DNA of 64,000 nucleotides from an uncultured Mucilaginibacter sp. (GCF_913773635.1 NZ_CAJYGQ010000006.1:310001-374000); one strand, 5' to 3'; numbered from the stretch's first letter, positions 1-9,508 are shown. Notes: generated by a model not told the origin, from the sequence alone. Made by a program: numbers and translations.

Positions 1-2
1 AT

Positions 3-734
3 GACAGCCGCCATGGAAAGGTTTATCATGTAGGCAGTAAAGACGATATGCTGAAATTGCTTGAGTTGGAAGGTGGCTTAGCCTGGACGGCGCATGCCCG
101 TACCAAAGGATCAACCGGGTACCCCGATTTGTACAAGGAAGAAAAGTTTTTCAAATCCGACCGCTTTAACGGTGCTGCATGGAAAAACATCCCAGCCGAC
201 TTATCAACCGAGCGTATGGGCAAGCGCATTTTTGACTTGATGGATGATATGAGCAACTGGGGCCTTAAGAAAAAGGCTATTGCCGAATCGGATATATTTA
301 CCATAACTCATGATAACGAGATGTATGCGCACGTGAACGTAAATTATCTTAAAATGGATGCCTTACCTAAATTTAGCAATGGCTGGAAACCTGTGGTAGA
401 TGTAATTCAAAAGGGTGATTTTTTTTCAACTACTGGCGAAGTGCTTATTCCTGCGTTTAAAGTGAACGGTTCTTCTCCGGCAAAAAGTGGTGGTAAAGCT
501 AATACTTCAGTTGATTTTTCGGTTAGCTGGACGTTCCCGTTAAGTTTTGCAGAAATTATATCAGGAGATGGGCAAAAAGTTTACCGCAAGCGCGTTGATT
601 TACAAAATACCACAGCCTTCGGTTCGAAGCAATTCAGCATACCCGTTGATTTGAAAGGAAGAAAATGGGTGAGGCTTGAGGTTTGGGACGCGGCAGTGAA
701 TGGTGCATTTACACAAAACGTCTGGCTTAATTAG
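3..734 (+). CDS. C-terminal part of a PHP-like (CehA/McbA-type) metallohydrolase
   Basis: The reading frame is open from the window edge (frame of base 3) to the TAA at 732-734, so the 5' end lies outside and the ATG at 48 is only an internal methionine. The visible 243 or so residues begin with a segment rich in His, followed by a GGLAWTAHARTKGS stretch that resembles the histidine-containing motif of secreted PHP-domain metallohydrolases. The last 120 residues look like a beta-sandwich extension (WTFPLSFAEIISGDG, KWVRLEVWD). Family assignment rests on recalled resemblance, and the substrate is unknown. A hairpin terminator follows at 766-802. Confidence 0.55.
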   Translation, partial: DSRHGKVYHVGSKDDMLKLLELEGGLAWTAHARTKGSTGYPDLYKEEKFFKSDRFNGAAWKNIPADLSTERMGKRIFDLMDDMSNWGLKKKAIAESDIFTITHDNEMYAHVNVNYLKMDALPKFSNGWKPVVDVIQKGDFFSTTGEVLIPAFKVNGSSPAKSGGKANTSVDFSVSWTFPLSFAEIISGDGQKVYRKRVDLQNTTAFGSKQFSIPVDLKGRKWVRLEVWDAAVNGAFTQNVWLN

Positions 735-765
735 GCCAGCTACTAACTAAGAAGCTTTATGTTTG

Positions 766-802
766 TGCCCTGTATTAAATAATATAGGGCATTTTTATTT
801 TC
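766..802 (+). terminator. Rho-independent terminator after the partial metallohydrolase gene
   Basis: An 11-bp stem (766-776 with 781-791, one G-U pair) closes a 4-nt AAAT loop and is followed by a T-rich tail. Confidence 0.7.
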
Positions 803-842
803 CAACGGCTGATTTGAAATTAAGTTGTTTAACTTTACTACA

Positions 843-1076
843 ATGGCGGAGCGGAAACTATATTTCATAAATCTAACAATGATCGCAGTGATTGCTTTAT
901 TGACGAACTGCAATCAAAACTCCATCAAACAAAATAAGAGCAAAGTGGCTTTTCAGAAACCTAAAGTAAAAGCTTGTTGTACCGGCAAAACTCCGGCAAG
1001 GTTTGGTTTTGCAAACCGACTAGCTGATACCATTGTAATTACCAACCACGTAAATGCTACGCAGCAACGCAAGTAA
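843..1076 (+). CDS. Small predicted lipoprotein of unknown function
   Basis: This 77-residue protein starts at the ATG at 843; an in-frame upstream start at 825 would put extra residues before the signal. A short basic N-terminus, a hydrophobic stretch and the lipobox ALLTNC suggest export and lipidation. The mature part is short and basic, with an adjacent cysteine pair (KACCTGK). The piece CCTGKTPARFGF resembles, from memory, the linker just after the signal peptide in Bacteroidota formylglycine-generating-enzyme-like lipoproteins, but no enzyme domain follows. It may be a small stand-alone protein or a relic of such a gene. It converges with the PAS kinase gene, 35 bp away. Confidence 0.45.
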   Translation: MAERKLYFINLTMIAVIALLTNCNQNSIKQNKSKVAFQKPKVKACCTGKTPARFGFANRLADTIVITNHVNATQQRK

Positions 1077-1111
1077 GTTATAAACAGCAGATTTTATTGC
1101 GGTTGTTGATA

Positions 1112-2947
1112 TCAAATTGGAAGCGTAAACCAAAAGGTGCTTCCATTGCCCACCTTACTTTCAACGCCAATACTGCCACCATGGCTGCGTATAATATTTG
1201 CACAAACGTACAGCCCTAAACCCATACCGCTGTATTTCATGTTAGCAGTATCAGCACGGTAGTATCGGTCAAACAAATACTTTATTTTATCCTCCTGTAT
1301 TCCCTTACCCTGATCGGTGATTGCAACTTTCGCGTATTCATCATCCAAAGTAGCTTTTACCATAATCACTTCTGATTCTCCGGCATACTTACAGGCATTA
1401 TTCACCAGGTTAACTACAACCTGTTCAATTTTGCCCGCATCGGCATTTACCATCAAACTGCTTTTGCCAACAATCTCAATAGTTGATGTGCCTATGTTGA
1501 TATTGCTGGTTACATCCTGTAATAATTTAATAATGTCAAAACGCTCTTTTTTTATAAGCAGCTCGCCAAGTCCAATACTGTTTGCATCAACCAGGTCGGC
1601 AATTATTTTATTGAGCTTTTTAACGTTCTTGAAGCATGAACTGATCATGCTGATCAACACATGATCATCAGGCCTGTTTCTTAGCAATGAGCGTTCAATA
1701 AACTGCATATTGGCAGACAGGCTTGTTAATGGTGTTTTAAGCTCATGACTTGCAATATTAATGAAGTCATCTTTTTGATGCTGCAACAGTTTTTGCTCAT
1801 GAATATCGGTACAGGTTCCAAACCATTTAATGATTTTGCCATGCTCATCAAAATATGGTGCTGCCCTGCCTAAAACCCAAATATATTCACCGGTAAACTT
1901 TCGCAACCTGTATTCGATTTCGTAGGGTGTTCCGGTCGCCAATGAATGTCGCCAAACGTTCCAAGCCCTTTGTTGATCTTCAGGATGAAAAACTGCATTC
2001 CATCCCTCACCATCTGATTCTCCATAAGCTATACCTGTGAAATCATACCAGCGTTTATTATAGTATTCGTGCATGCCTTCCGCATCAGTCACCCAAACCA
2101 TTTGTATAATAGAGTCGGCAAGCTGCCGCAATAGCATTTCACTTTGGCGTATACGTTGGTTTGCAATTTCTTGCTCGGTAATGTCAATTAAGCTTGCTAC
2201 AAACTCGGTTATTGATCCGTCGGTATGTAAAGGCAACACTTTAACAGTAAGCCACCTTGTTTCATTTAACTTATTAACTATTCGAAACTTACTTTCGAAT
2301 GATCCGTTAGTTTTAACTGCTTGGTTGAATAAATCCTTTTCATGTTCAACATCATCAGGGTGCAGGGCTTTCAAATAGCCTAAGCCAATACTTTCTTCAA
2401 ATGACAAGCCTGTGGTTTGCATCCAGGCTGTATTTGCGTATAAGCACGATGCCCCGGCAAACCGTAAAATCATAAAAGGAGATTCGTCGGCAAGGGCTTT
2501 GAAATATTGCTCGCGCGATTTTAAAAGTTTGCTTTCGGTTACATCGGTAATAGAATGTATGATGTAATGTAACTGACCATCAATTATTACCGGCTTATTT
2601 ATTGTTAACCAAAATCGCTCAACAAAAACATCGCTGCCGGGGATGCGTACCGGATAACGCTGCACCAACATTTCATGATTTTGATGGGTTGCTATAACAT
2701 TGTTAAACGATGCCGTAAGATTTTGTTCGCCGTCGGCCAACTCATCTCCAGGAACGTTGGGGAACACCTCAAAAATTCCTTTGCCTAAAATGTCTTCTCG
2801 GCGGGTATATGTAGCCTCATTGTAAGCTTCACTAATTTCAACAATAGTGAATGTGGGCGCATTAGGCAAAACAATTAAATAGTTACCAGGCAAATTCCTG
2901 ATAATAGCCAGCATGGCATTGTGGTTTTTTACACCGGTAAAGTTCAA
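1112..2947 (-). CDS. PAS-domain sensor histidine kinase
   Basis: This is a 611-residue kinase without a clear transmembrane segment, so probably cytoplasmic. Three PAS/PAC modules can be read: about 15-138, 145-260 (ending SLIDITEQE) and 270-386 (ending CTDIHEQK). The HisKA domain follows with phosphoacceptor His401 in ASHELKTPLTSL. The HATPase domain has the N box (NLVNNACKYA), G1 (DQGKGI) and G2 (GMGLGLYV). All catalytic motifs look intact. No response regulator gene is adjacent, so it appears to be an orphan kinase; the PAS ligand cannot be told from sequence. Confidence 0.88.
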   Translation of the reverse strand: MNFTGVKNHNAMLAIIRNLPGNYLIVLPNAPTFTIVEISEAYNEATYTRREDILGKGIFEVFPNVPGDELADGEQNLTASFNNVIATHQNHEMLVQRYPVRIPGSDVFVERFWLTINKPVIIDGQLHYIIHSITDVTESKLLKSREQYFKALADESPFMILRFAGASCLYANTAWMQTTGLSFEESIGLGYLKALHPDDVEHEKDLFNQAVKTNGSFESKFRIVNKLNETRWLTVKVLPLHTDGSITEFVASLIDITEQEIANQRIRQSEMLLRQLADSIIQMVWVTDAEGMHEYYNKRWYDFTGIAYGESDGEGWNAVFHPEDQQRAWNVWRHSLATGTPYEIEYRLRKFTGEYIWVLGRAAPYFDEHGKIIKWFGTCTDIHEQKLLQHQKDDFINIASHELKTPLTSLSANMQFIERSLLRNRPDDHVLISMISSCFKNVKKLNKIIADLVDANSIGLGELLIKKERFDIIKLLQDVTSNINIGTSTIEIVGKSSLMVNADAGKIEQVVVNLVNNACKYAGESEVIMVKATLDDEYAKVAITDQGKGIQEDKIKYLFDRYYRADTANMKYSGMGLGLYVCANIIRSHGGSIGVESKVGNGSTFWFTLPI

Positions 2948-3058
2948 CGGCTAATAATTTATGTGGTAAATGTAACCGTTAAACAATTAGAAAAAAATAA
3001 AGGCCGCCTTTTTATCTAATATAATTGAGTGATAATTGTGATAAGATTTAAATTGGCA

Positions 3059-3976
3059 TCAGTTATTCTCTTGCATAAAAACTTCAATTGCCTTGCATAC
3101 ATCCTCAGGGTTTTCTTCAAACATATAATGGCCGGTGTTAGGTAAGTGGATCAAATTAAAGTTTGAAGCGCATGATGGCAATGCATATTGATAATAACCA
3201 TATGATACGTTGCTTGCAATGCCCAACACCGGCATAGAAAGCTTGCTATATGATTTTGCATCTGCAATGTCCATTTCGAAGGTTTGATACCAGGCATTTG
3301 ATGCACGTATACGCTCAGGATGGTTATAAACGTTGGCATAAATGTCGCGTTCAAATGCAGGCATTTTGCTTTCGTCAATCATCACGTAACTAAACAACCA
3401 GTCAAGTAAAAAGCGGTACCTGCCTTCAAGAAGTTTTTCGGGCAAACCCTTTACCTGGTTAAAGCCCATCCACCAGGTATATGGTTGCTGGTTGTCAATT
3501 TTTTCATTAAAGGTTCCGGGTGCGGGAATCAGTGGCATTTGAAAAATTCCTTCGTTTGGATGCAAACCATCAGCCACAATGAGCTTTTGAACAACCTGAG
3601 GAAAGTTGTGAGCCAGGCTCATAGCTACCATGCCACCAATATCATGCCCCATTACCGTAACATCTTGCAGATTTAGTGCGGTGATCAAATGATAAATGTC
3701 TGTAGCCATAGTCTTTTTATCATAGCCGTTAGTTGGCATTGCCGAACCACCCATTCCTCTGATGTCAACCACTATAAGGCGATAGCTGCCTGCCAGCGGA
3801 AGTACAACGTTTTTATACGAATACCAGGTTTGGGGCCAACCTGGCAGGCAAATTATTACAGGTTTATCAATACTGTTATCAACGTAGTGCAAATCAACTC
3901 CATTAACACGTATTATTTGACTTTCAAACCCCGGCCACTGTTGCACAAGTTCTGCATTACTAAATTTAGCATTCAT
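3059..3976 (-). CDS. Alpha/beta hydrolase, epoxide-hydrolase-like
   Basis: This 305-residue alpha/beta-hydrolase fold enzyme has the nucleophile elbow GHDIGG with Asp112 rather than Ser, which is typical of epoxide hydrolases and haloalkane dehalogenases. The oxyanion region reads CLPGWPQTW (residues 43-51), equivalent to the HGxP motif but with Pro-Gly-Trp-Pro. The catalytic His is His283 in NTGHYMFEE near the C-terminus. There is no signal peptide, so it should be cytoplasmic. It lies 12 bp downstream of the NmrA-like reductase gene on the same strand, which suggests co-transcription and possibly a shared detoxification role. Its substrate is unknown. Confidence 0.8.
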   Translation of the reverse strand: MNAKFSNAELVQQWPGFESQIIRVNGVDLHYVDNSIDKPVIICLPGWPQTWYSYKNVVLPLAGSYRLIVVDIRGMGGSAMPTNGYDKKTMATDIYHLITALNLQDVTVMGHDIGGMVAMSLAHNFPQVVQKLIVADGLHPNEGIFQMPLIPAPGTFNEKIDNQQPYTWWMGFNQVKGLPEKLLEGRYRFLLDWLFSYVMIDESKMPAFERDIYANVYNHPERIRASNAWYQTFEMDIADAKSYSKLSMPVLGIASNVSYGYYQYALPSCASNFNLIHLPNTGHYMFEENPEDVCKAIEVFMQENN

Positions 3977-3988
3977 GTCGTGAAAAGT

Positions 3989-4882
3989 TTAGTATTGTTT
4001 ACCAAGCGTATTGTGAGCCGATGTCCAATTTATTTCAGGATAGCGGTCGTTGTCAAGACTTGTGTTTTGGGCCGAAAACATGCTGTACAAGTATTGCATT
4101 TGTTGCCATTGCGGGTATAACTGTGTTTCACCATCTGTATCTGCCGCTCGTAACCGGTCGATACTTTGGGCAAATTGCTCCATTGTACCTTGATGCTGCA
4201 ACACAAATGGTGAGCCGTACAACTGCTCGCCTAACAAGCTAAAATCCAGTGGACTCAATTGGAAGCTTGCAATACGTAAGTTGCGTGGAGTTAAATCATC
4301 CAGCGCTGCAGTTGCAGTAAATTTGGCTGTATCAGCAACCGTAGTAAAGTCAATTTTCCAGTTTTCCTTGTCGTTAGGGCAGGCAACGGTTTTATTCTTA
4401 GTGTCAAAAACCGGAATTCCATATTCCAGCACATAAGAAAACGCACCATTGAAAAATGATGTAGCTTTAATATCAGTCTCATCTAAAATGATCCTAAACT
4501 CTTTACGTAAATCAAAATTTCGGTTTGCACCTTTCGGCAATTGTGTGTAATCAGTACAAAAGTCAGAAGGAATGAACCGTGGCACACCGGCTTGTACTGC
4601 TGCGTTAAGCAGCTGTGTTTGTGCTGTAACAATTACATCTTTTAACCCAGCTAGTGCCGAAACAACACAACTGGCACCCTCACATGCCGCTGAAAGTTGC
4701 GAACTGTCATCATAATTAACTATAATAACATCTACTCCGGACGTTTTTAGCTTCTCAATTTTTTCCGATTGACTTTCAGCACGTACCAAGGCTTTTACAA
4801 AAGCGCCTTTACTGATAAGTTCGTGGCAAATAAGTTCACCAAGGTTTCCGGTTGCACCAGCAACAACTATTGTTTTTTTCAT
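3989..4882 (-). CDS. NmrA-like NAD(P)-binding reductase
   Basis: This 297-residue atypical short-chain dehydrogenase starts with the dinucleotide-binding motif VAGATGNLGELI (GxxGxxG) after the first beta strand. Size and layout match the NmrA/isoflavone-reductase-like family (aromatic alcohol reductases, phenylcoumaran benzylic ether reductases). The central part keeps the family-like RFIPSDFCTDY segment. Such proteins are either NADPH-dependent reductases or redox-sensing regulators; the sequence does not decide. It is the first gene of a two-gene unit with the epoxide-hydrolase-like gene and lies 69 bp downstream of the Crp-type regulator gene. Confidence 0.78.
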   Translation of the reverse strand: MKKTIVVAGATGNLGELICHELISKGAFVKALVRAESQSEKIEKLKTSGVDVIIVNYDDSSQLSAACEGASCVVSALAGLKDVIVTAQTQLLNAAVQAGVPRFIPSDFCTDYTQLPKGANRNFDLRKEFRIILDETDIKATSFFNGAFSYVLEYGIPVFDTKNKTVACPNDKENWKIDFTTVADTAKFTATAALDDLTPRNLRIASFQLSPLDFSLLGEQLYGSPFVLQHQGTMEQFAQSIDRLRAADTDGETQLYPQWQQMQYLYSMFSAQNTSLDNDRYPEINWTSAHNTLGKQY

Positions 4883-4951
4883 AGCAGATAAATTTTAATA
4901 CAAAAATATCCGCCACCACAATAGCTGAAACTACCATTTGGTAGAATGTAA

Positions 4952-5512
4952 TTAACGAAGATTTTTACGGATGCGACTAAGCGCATTAGGCGTAATGCCC
5001 AGGTAAGATGCCAGTTGTTTAACCGATATTAACTGCATAAAGCCGGGCCTTTTCAAGAATTGAAGGTAACGTTCCTCCACGGTCATAACCTGAAAGCTTA
5101 TTATTTCGTCAATCATCCGCATAGCCATAGTTTCCCAAAGTTTACGACCAAATTGTTGCCAGCTAGCGTACTTTTCAAATAACTTCTCCATGCTTGCCTT
5201 ATTAATACAATACACTGTTGTTTGAGTAACCGCTTCAATATTAAAACGGGTTGGCTTTTGAGGATTGTAGCTTGTTATTTCAGTAAAAAACTCTCCTGGT
5301 TCAACAATCCATGCCGTAAGTGGTGCATCTCCACCAAGTTCAAACCGTAGTGCGCCCTTACTTACGAAATAGTAATGATTAGCAATTTGACCTCGTTTTA
5401 AAACCAGCTGCCCCTTTTCATAAGTCTTTTCACGAAACTCACTCATAATATCGTCTAACTCAATTGCATCAACGTTTAAATTGCTTTGTAAAAAATTTTT
5501 AAGGTTTTGCAT
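4952..5512 (-). CDS. Crp/Fnr-family transcriptional regulator
   Basis: This 186-residue protein has an N-terminal cyclic-nucleotide-binding-like beta-barrel (about 15-125; the segment QIANHYYFVSKGALRFEL is characteristic) and a short C-terminal helix-turn-helix (SVKQLASYLGITPNALSRIRKN, the recognition helix near 172-184). It lacks the full RxS cAMP-contact motif, as usual for the many small Bacteroidota Crp-like regulators. It is transcribed ahead of, and in the same direction as, the NmrA-like reductase and hydrolase genes, so it may control them. The ligand is unknown. Confidence 0.82.
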   Translation of the reverse strand: MQNLKNFLQSNLNVDAIELDDIMSEFREKTYEKGQLVLKRGQIANHYYFVSKGALRFELGGDAPLTAWIVEPGEFFTEITSYNPQKPTRFNIEAVTQTTVYCINKASMEKLFEKYASWQQFGRKLWETMAMRMIDEIISFQVMTVEERYLQFLKRPGFMQLISVKQLASYLGITPNALSRIRKNLR

Positions 5513-5974
5513 TTGGTGAACTAAAACTGGTATGTGGTAAGACAGGCTATGTAATTAAACATCAACGCAATCTATGTAAATATACATCAGAAGCCGTTTT
5601 GTGAATTTTTGGTGTCGAAAAAATACCCTTTTTTGATGAATTTGTAGGTGTGTTAACTCCTTATTTACGTTTAGGTTTGCTTTGCAAGTAGCCTATAATC
5701 AGGTTTACTTTTATTTATAAACAAGCCTATGATATTGTAAAGCGCAAGGCATTGCCATATCAAGCCAATTTACCAATTATATACTGTTACATAAATTTTT
5801 CCTGATCCGTTTTACTCAAGCATTTGCATTTGCTCTTGTGCAGACGTGTTGTCCGTTATTTACGTGGCGAATGTTACTGTAAAGCTTCCTGTGCACAAAA
5901 GTTTTTAAGTTATGAATTTAATGTAATTGGTAGTCCTGCTAAAATTATTAACCAATAATCTAAATATCAGTACT
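5513..5974. other. Intergenic region between divergent regulator and lipoprotein genes
   Basis: This stretch of 462 bp is AT-rich and carries no convincing ORF, RNA gene or repeat. It must contain promoters for both flanking genes. A TATATTTA sequence on the minus strand (5577-5584) is one mismatch from the TAnnTTTG -7 box and could serve the Crp-like gene. Short frames starting at 5927 are excluded because the lipoprotein signal peptide starts at 5975. Confidence 0.5.
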
Positions 5975-7969
5975 ATGAGAAAACCAAACTTTGAAAAAGC
6001 GGCTAAAATTGCCGTTTTAACACTTGCGTGCATTTATACGGCAGGGTGTAAAAAATCACTCGACGAAGGCGACCCAGGCATCAGCATGGCCGAAGCTGAA
6101 AAAAAAGCTGCCGAACTTGGAAACGTAATTGTAAGACCCACTTACAACAGTACATCGTTTTTGCGTAATCCGCTTAATGGCTGGGTAATGTACGGTAAAC
6201 GCGATGCAACGGATGCTTATTGGGATACGCAATTTTTTGTGCCCGAGCTTGGAGCAAACGTAAAAGCTATTGACTATGCATCGGCTTGTTATATACGTAC
6301 AAGCTGGCGTTCACTTAACCCAAGTCCGGGTGTTTATACCTGGCGAGATCTTACCTCGCAAATGGGAAAGCTTATAAACGGTGTTAAAACCAGGGGCTTG
6401 CCCATTGCGTTCCGTATAGTTGTAGATGGGCGCGATCAGGGTGAAAATACGCCGGCATTTGTGTTTAATGCAGGTGCCGGTTACTGGCTTTCTAACCCGG
6501 CCAATACATCGCAAAAAACTCCTTTTCCGCAAGATCCTATTTTCAGGCAGCATTTTACTACGTTGATTGAGGAGTTGGCGAAGGATTTTAACGATCCGGT
6601 GATTACCTCGTTTATAGATGCCTACGGCTTAGGCAAATGGGGTGAGGCACATAATGTAGTTTATGCAGCTCCCGGTACACTGACTGATGCGCAAACTGAA
6701 GCAGCCAAGGCCGAAACATTAGATTGGATCACAGGCTTATACGCCCGAACTTTCACAAAGATTCCGTTGGTTATAAATTATCATCGTTTAATTGGTCACC
6801 CTACAAGCTGGGGTGCGGTAAACGCTAATAGCAATATGCTGCTCACCAATTCTATTAACAACAAGGGTTACAGTTTGCGGCACGATGCATTTGCAATGAC
6901 GGATTACTACCAAAGCTGGGAAAAAGCGTTTGCTGCCACCTGGAAACACAAACGTCCCATTATAATGGAAGGTGGTTGGATTGTAACCGGCACCCACAGA
7001 TATTGGATTGATTCGGGCGGACAATACCGTGAAGGGCACCCCGAAGATGTAAGGCAGGCAGAGTTCGACCGATCGGCCGAGGCTGCCGTTAACATGATGG
7101 ACTTCAGAGTTGGTGAAACTACATCATGGTTTCAAACCAGTTTTCCATTGGTTCAACGTTTCAACACTGAAGGTGGTTACCGCTTATATCCTGATGAAGT
7201 GGCATTACCTAACACAATTGCAGCTGGTGCTACTGCTTCGCTTAGCCACAGGTGGGTGAACATGGGGTGGGGTTACTGTCCAAACAACATACCGCAGTGG
7301 AATTATAAATACAAGGTTGCTTTTGCTCTTTTAGATGCATCAGGAGCAGTTAAAAAACTATTTATAGATAACGCCAGCGATCCATCTAAATGGATTAAAA
7401 ACAACCCCATTACTTATAATTTCACTACAACATCGGTTGATCTTACACCCGGAACTTATAGCTGGGCAATTGCCATTGTTGACAAAACAAACGGAAACAA
7501 GCCAGGCATTGCACTTGCCGTTACGGGTAATGTTACCAATGGGTGGCTTAAGTTAGGTGACGTGGAAGTTCAATCCGCAGTAACCACACCACCAATAGGC
7601 CAAAGCATAAAATTAAGGGGCTCTAACAATCAGTTTGCATCTGGCGAAAACGGCCAAACAGCCATGATGTGTAATCGTCCAACTGCATCTACCTGGGAAA
7701 CGTTTACCATTGTTGATGCAGGTGGAGGCAAAGTTGCCTTAAAAAGCATGAACAAATACGTGTCGTCAGAAAATGGAGCTACAACCGGCATCACCTGCAG
7801 CCGCACAACCATAAGCGACTGGGAAAAGTTTGACTGGATTGTAAATGCCAACGGACGTATATCTTTAAGAGGGAACAATGGCAAATACATTAGTTCAGAA
7901 GATGGGCAATCAGTTATGAAATGTAACCGCGCAACAGTTAGCGGCTGGGAAACTTTTGCCCTTAATTAA
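5975..7969 (+). CDS. Lipid-anchored glycosidase-like protein with DUF4832-type and beta-trefoil domains
   Basis: This 664-residue protein starts at the ATG at 5975, which begins a proper signal peptide with lipobox YTAGC (Cys25). Residues about 55-400 look like a glycoside-hydrolase-type TIM barrel: RNPLNGW, then TSWRSLNPSPGVYTW, as in clan GH-A entry segments. Two Glu residues sit in places expected for a catalytic pair, Glu224 (GKWGE) and Glu332 (IIMEGGW). Residues about 415-540 match the beta-sandwich of DUF4832 proteins. The last 115 or so residues form three repeats of a fascin-like beta-trefoil, each with a Cys-x-Arg and a W-E-x-F motif, probably a carbohydrate-binding module. Its specificity is unknown; proximity to the galactosidase locus suggests glycan degradation at the cell surface. 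Confidence 0.65.
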   Translation: MRKPNFEKAAKIAVLTLACIYTAGCKKSLDEGDPGISMAEAEKKAAELGNVIVRPTYNSTSFLRNPLNGWVMYGKRDATDAYWDTQFFVPELGANVKAIDYASACYIRTSWRSLNPSPGVYTWRDLTSQMGKLINGVKTRGLPIAFRIVVDGRDQGENTPAFVFNAGAGYWLSNPANTSQKTPFPQDPIFRQHFTTLIEELAKDFNDPVITSFIDAYGLGKWGEAHNVVYAAPGTLTDAQTEAAKAETLDWITGLYARTFTKIPLVINYHRLIGHPTSWGAVNANSNMLLTNSINNKGYSLRHDAFAMTDYYQSWEKAFAATWKHKRPIIMEGGWIVTGTHRYWIDSGGQYREGHPEDVRQAEFDRSAEAAVNMMDFRVGETTSWFQTSFPLVQRFNTEGGYRLYPDEVALPNTIAAGATASLSHRWVNMGWGYCPNNIPQWNYKYKVAFALLDASGAVKKLFIDNASDPSKWIKNNPITYNFTTTSVDLTPGTYSWAIAIVDKTNGNKPGIALAVTGNVTNGWLKLGDVEVQSAVTTPPIGQSIKLRGSNNQFASGENGQTAMMCNRPTASTWETFTIVDAGGGKVALKSMNKYVSSENGATTGITCSRTTISDWEKFDWIVNANGRISLRGNNGKYISSEDGQSVMKCNRATVSGWETFALN

Positions 7970-8029
7970 TTAACATGAAATAAGCAAACAAAATTGTTGC
8001 AAATTCATTAGTTAGTTAAATAAAAATTT

Positions 8030-9157
8030 ATGAGAGAGCTACCGGTAACCGTTAGACGCGCTATCGAATTATTAGGACTGGTGTTAATTGGAGCCCTATT
8101 TGTTATTGGGCAAAATCTTATAATGCCCTTGCTAATGGCATTCTTTATCAGTTTGATGTTGTTGCCGGTGCTCCGCTTTTTTGTGCGACTAAAACTGCCG
8201 GAAGTTGTAGCCATATTCATTCCCATTCTATTGCTGTTTATGTTTTTGGGGCTTATTGTATGGTTCTTTTCGGCTCAGATAGGTTCACTTATTGCCGATT
8301 TTCCACAGATTAAAAATAATGTTTCGCACCACCTGGCAGCGTTAAGCTCATGGATTGCATCGACTTTCAAATACTCTGCCGATGCGCAACTTAAACTTGT
8401 TGATGAACAAAGCAGTAAACTTTTGAATTCTGCAGGGGGTATTTTAAGCAGTATGGTAGGCTCGGTAGGTAACATACTGTTGTTTTTTGGTCTACTTCCA
8501 ATTTACATTTACCTAATATTGTTATACAAAAATTTGTTACTCCGCTTCATCTTTATGTGGTTTGATCAAGCCCATCATGAAAAGGTAGAAGAGGGCGTAC
8601 GTGCCAGCGAAAGCATCATAAAAAGTTACCTTATAGGTTTGTTAATACAAATCACTTATATCACCATACTTTTAGGTTTAGCGTTATTTCTATTTGGTAT
8701 TAAACACGCATTACTGATAGGCGTCATATTCGCTTTTTTGAATCTTATCCCGTACCTGGGAGCGTTAATAGGAAACATACTAGGCGTATTAATCACGCTA
8801 GCTTCCTCACAAGAAATATCCTCAATATTTATAGTGCTTGGTGCTATTGCCGTAGTACAGTTTCTGGACAATAATATTCTGATGCCACGCATCGTAGGAT
8901 CAAAGGTTAAGATTAATGCGTTGGCGGCAATAGTTGGAGTTTTGTTGGCCGGTACAATGGCCGGTATATCGGGTATGTTTTTGGCTTTGCCAATGATTGC
9001 CGTATTAAAAATTGTGTTCGACCGCTCAGAACATATGAAGCAGTGGGGAGTATTGTTGGGTGATGAACGTCCTCAACATAGTCCTATGAGTTTCCCCATA
9101 TTCAGGAGAAAAAAGAAAATCCCGGAGGAAGCTACCACAGTGAAGTCGAATATATAG
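8030..9157 (+). CDS. AI-2E/PerM-family permease
   Basis: This 375-residue polytopic membrane protein has about seven to eight hydrophobic segments: two near the N-terminus, one near 65-85, one near 145-165, and a dense set from 200 to 330. The C-terminal half carries the family-like signature with GVIFAFLNLIPYLGALIG and VQFLDNNILMPRIVGSKV. The AI-2E transporter/PerM family includes TqsA (autoinducer-2 export) and Na+/H+ antiporters, so the transported substrate cannot be named. It is 60 bp downstream of the glycosidase-like gene and ends at a strong terminator. Confidence 0.85.
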   Translation: MRELPVTVRRAIELLGLVLIGALFVIGQNLIMPLLMAFFISLMLLPVLRFFVRLKLPEVVAIFIPILLLFMFLGLIVWFFSAQIGSLIADFPQIKNNVSHHLAALSSWIASTFKYSADAQLKLVDEQSSKLLNSAGGILSSMVGSVGNILLFFGLLPIYIYLILLYKNLLLRFIFMWFDQAHHEKVEEGVRASESIIKSYLIGLLIQITYITILLGLALFLFGIKHALLIGVIFAFLNLIPYLGALIGNILGVLITLASSQEISSIFIVLGAIAVVQFLDNNILMPRIVGSKVKINALAAIVGVLLAGTMAGISGMFLALPMIAVLKIVFDRSEHMKQWGVLLGDERPQHSPMSFPIFRRKKKIPEEATTVKSNI

Positions 9158-9508
9158 CAGCACTTTCAAAGTGCTAAGAATCAATATACGGAGAGCAAGG
9201 CATTACGCCTTGCTTTTTTTGTAAAATGTAAGTTTGCTGAGTGATTATATTAATAACAAATATTTGAACAAAATAATGCAAAGGATTACAACCCTTATAA
9301 AGTAAAAGTTTTTGCTCCCTGTTGATTAATCATAAGTCAAATTCTATTCACTATGATCAGAGGGTGCAAACTACGCAATGTTGATTACTTGAATTTCTTA
9401 TTGGCTAAATTTTAGCTACTTTAGCATCCTGTAACCAATTTATTACACGCTTAATTAGCCATTAAGCAAACCAAACTGATTTTTTCAAGCAACTGCCTGC
9501 GCTGTGTT
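9158..9508. other. Intergenic region upstream of the HTCS gene
   Basis: The first 65 bp hold the terminator of the permease gene. The rest is AT-rich and has no ORF. TACTTTAG at 9417-9424 differs by one base from the Bacteroidota -7 box and could give an HTCS transcript with a leader of about 80 nt. Confidence 0.45.
9194..9220 (+). terminator. Rho-independent terminator of the permease gene
   Basis: An 8-bp GC-rich stem (9194-9201 with 9207-9214) has a 5-nt loop and a seven-T tail. Confidence 0.85.

Noticed and set aside
3689..4120. 143-residue plus-strand frame spanning the hydrolase and reductase genes
   Set aside because: It lies antisense to two genes with clear family motifs, and its translation has no recognisable domain or signal.
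7570..7966. Internal repeat of about 120 bp at the end of the glycosidase-like gene
   Set aside because: The similarity is a protein-level triple repeat of a beta-trefoil within one gene, not a DNA repeat or mobile element.
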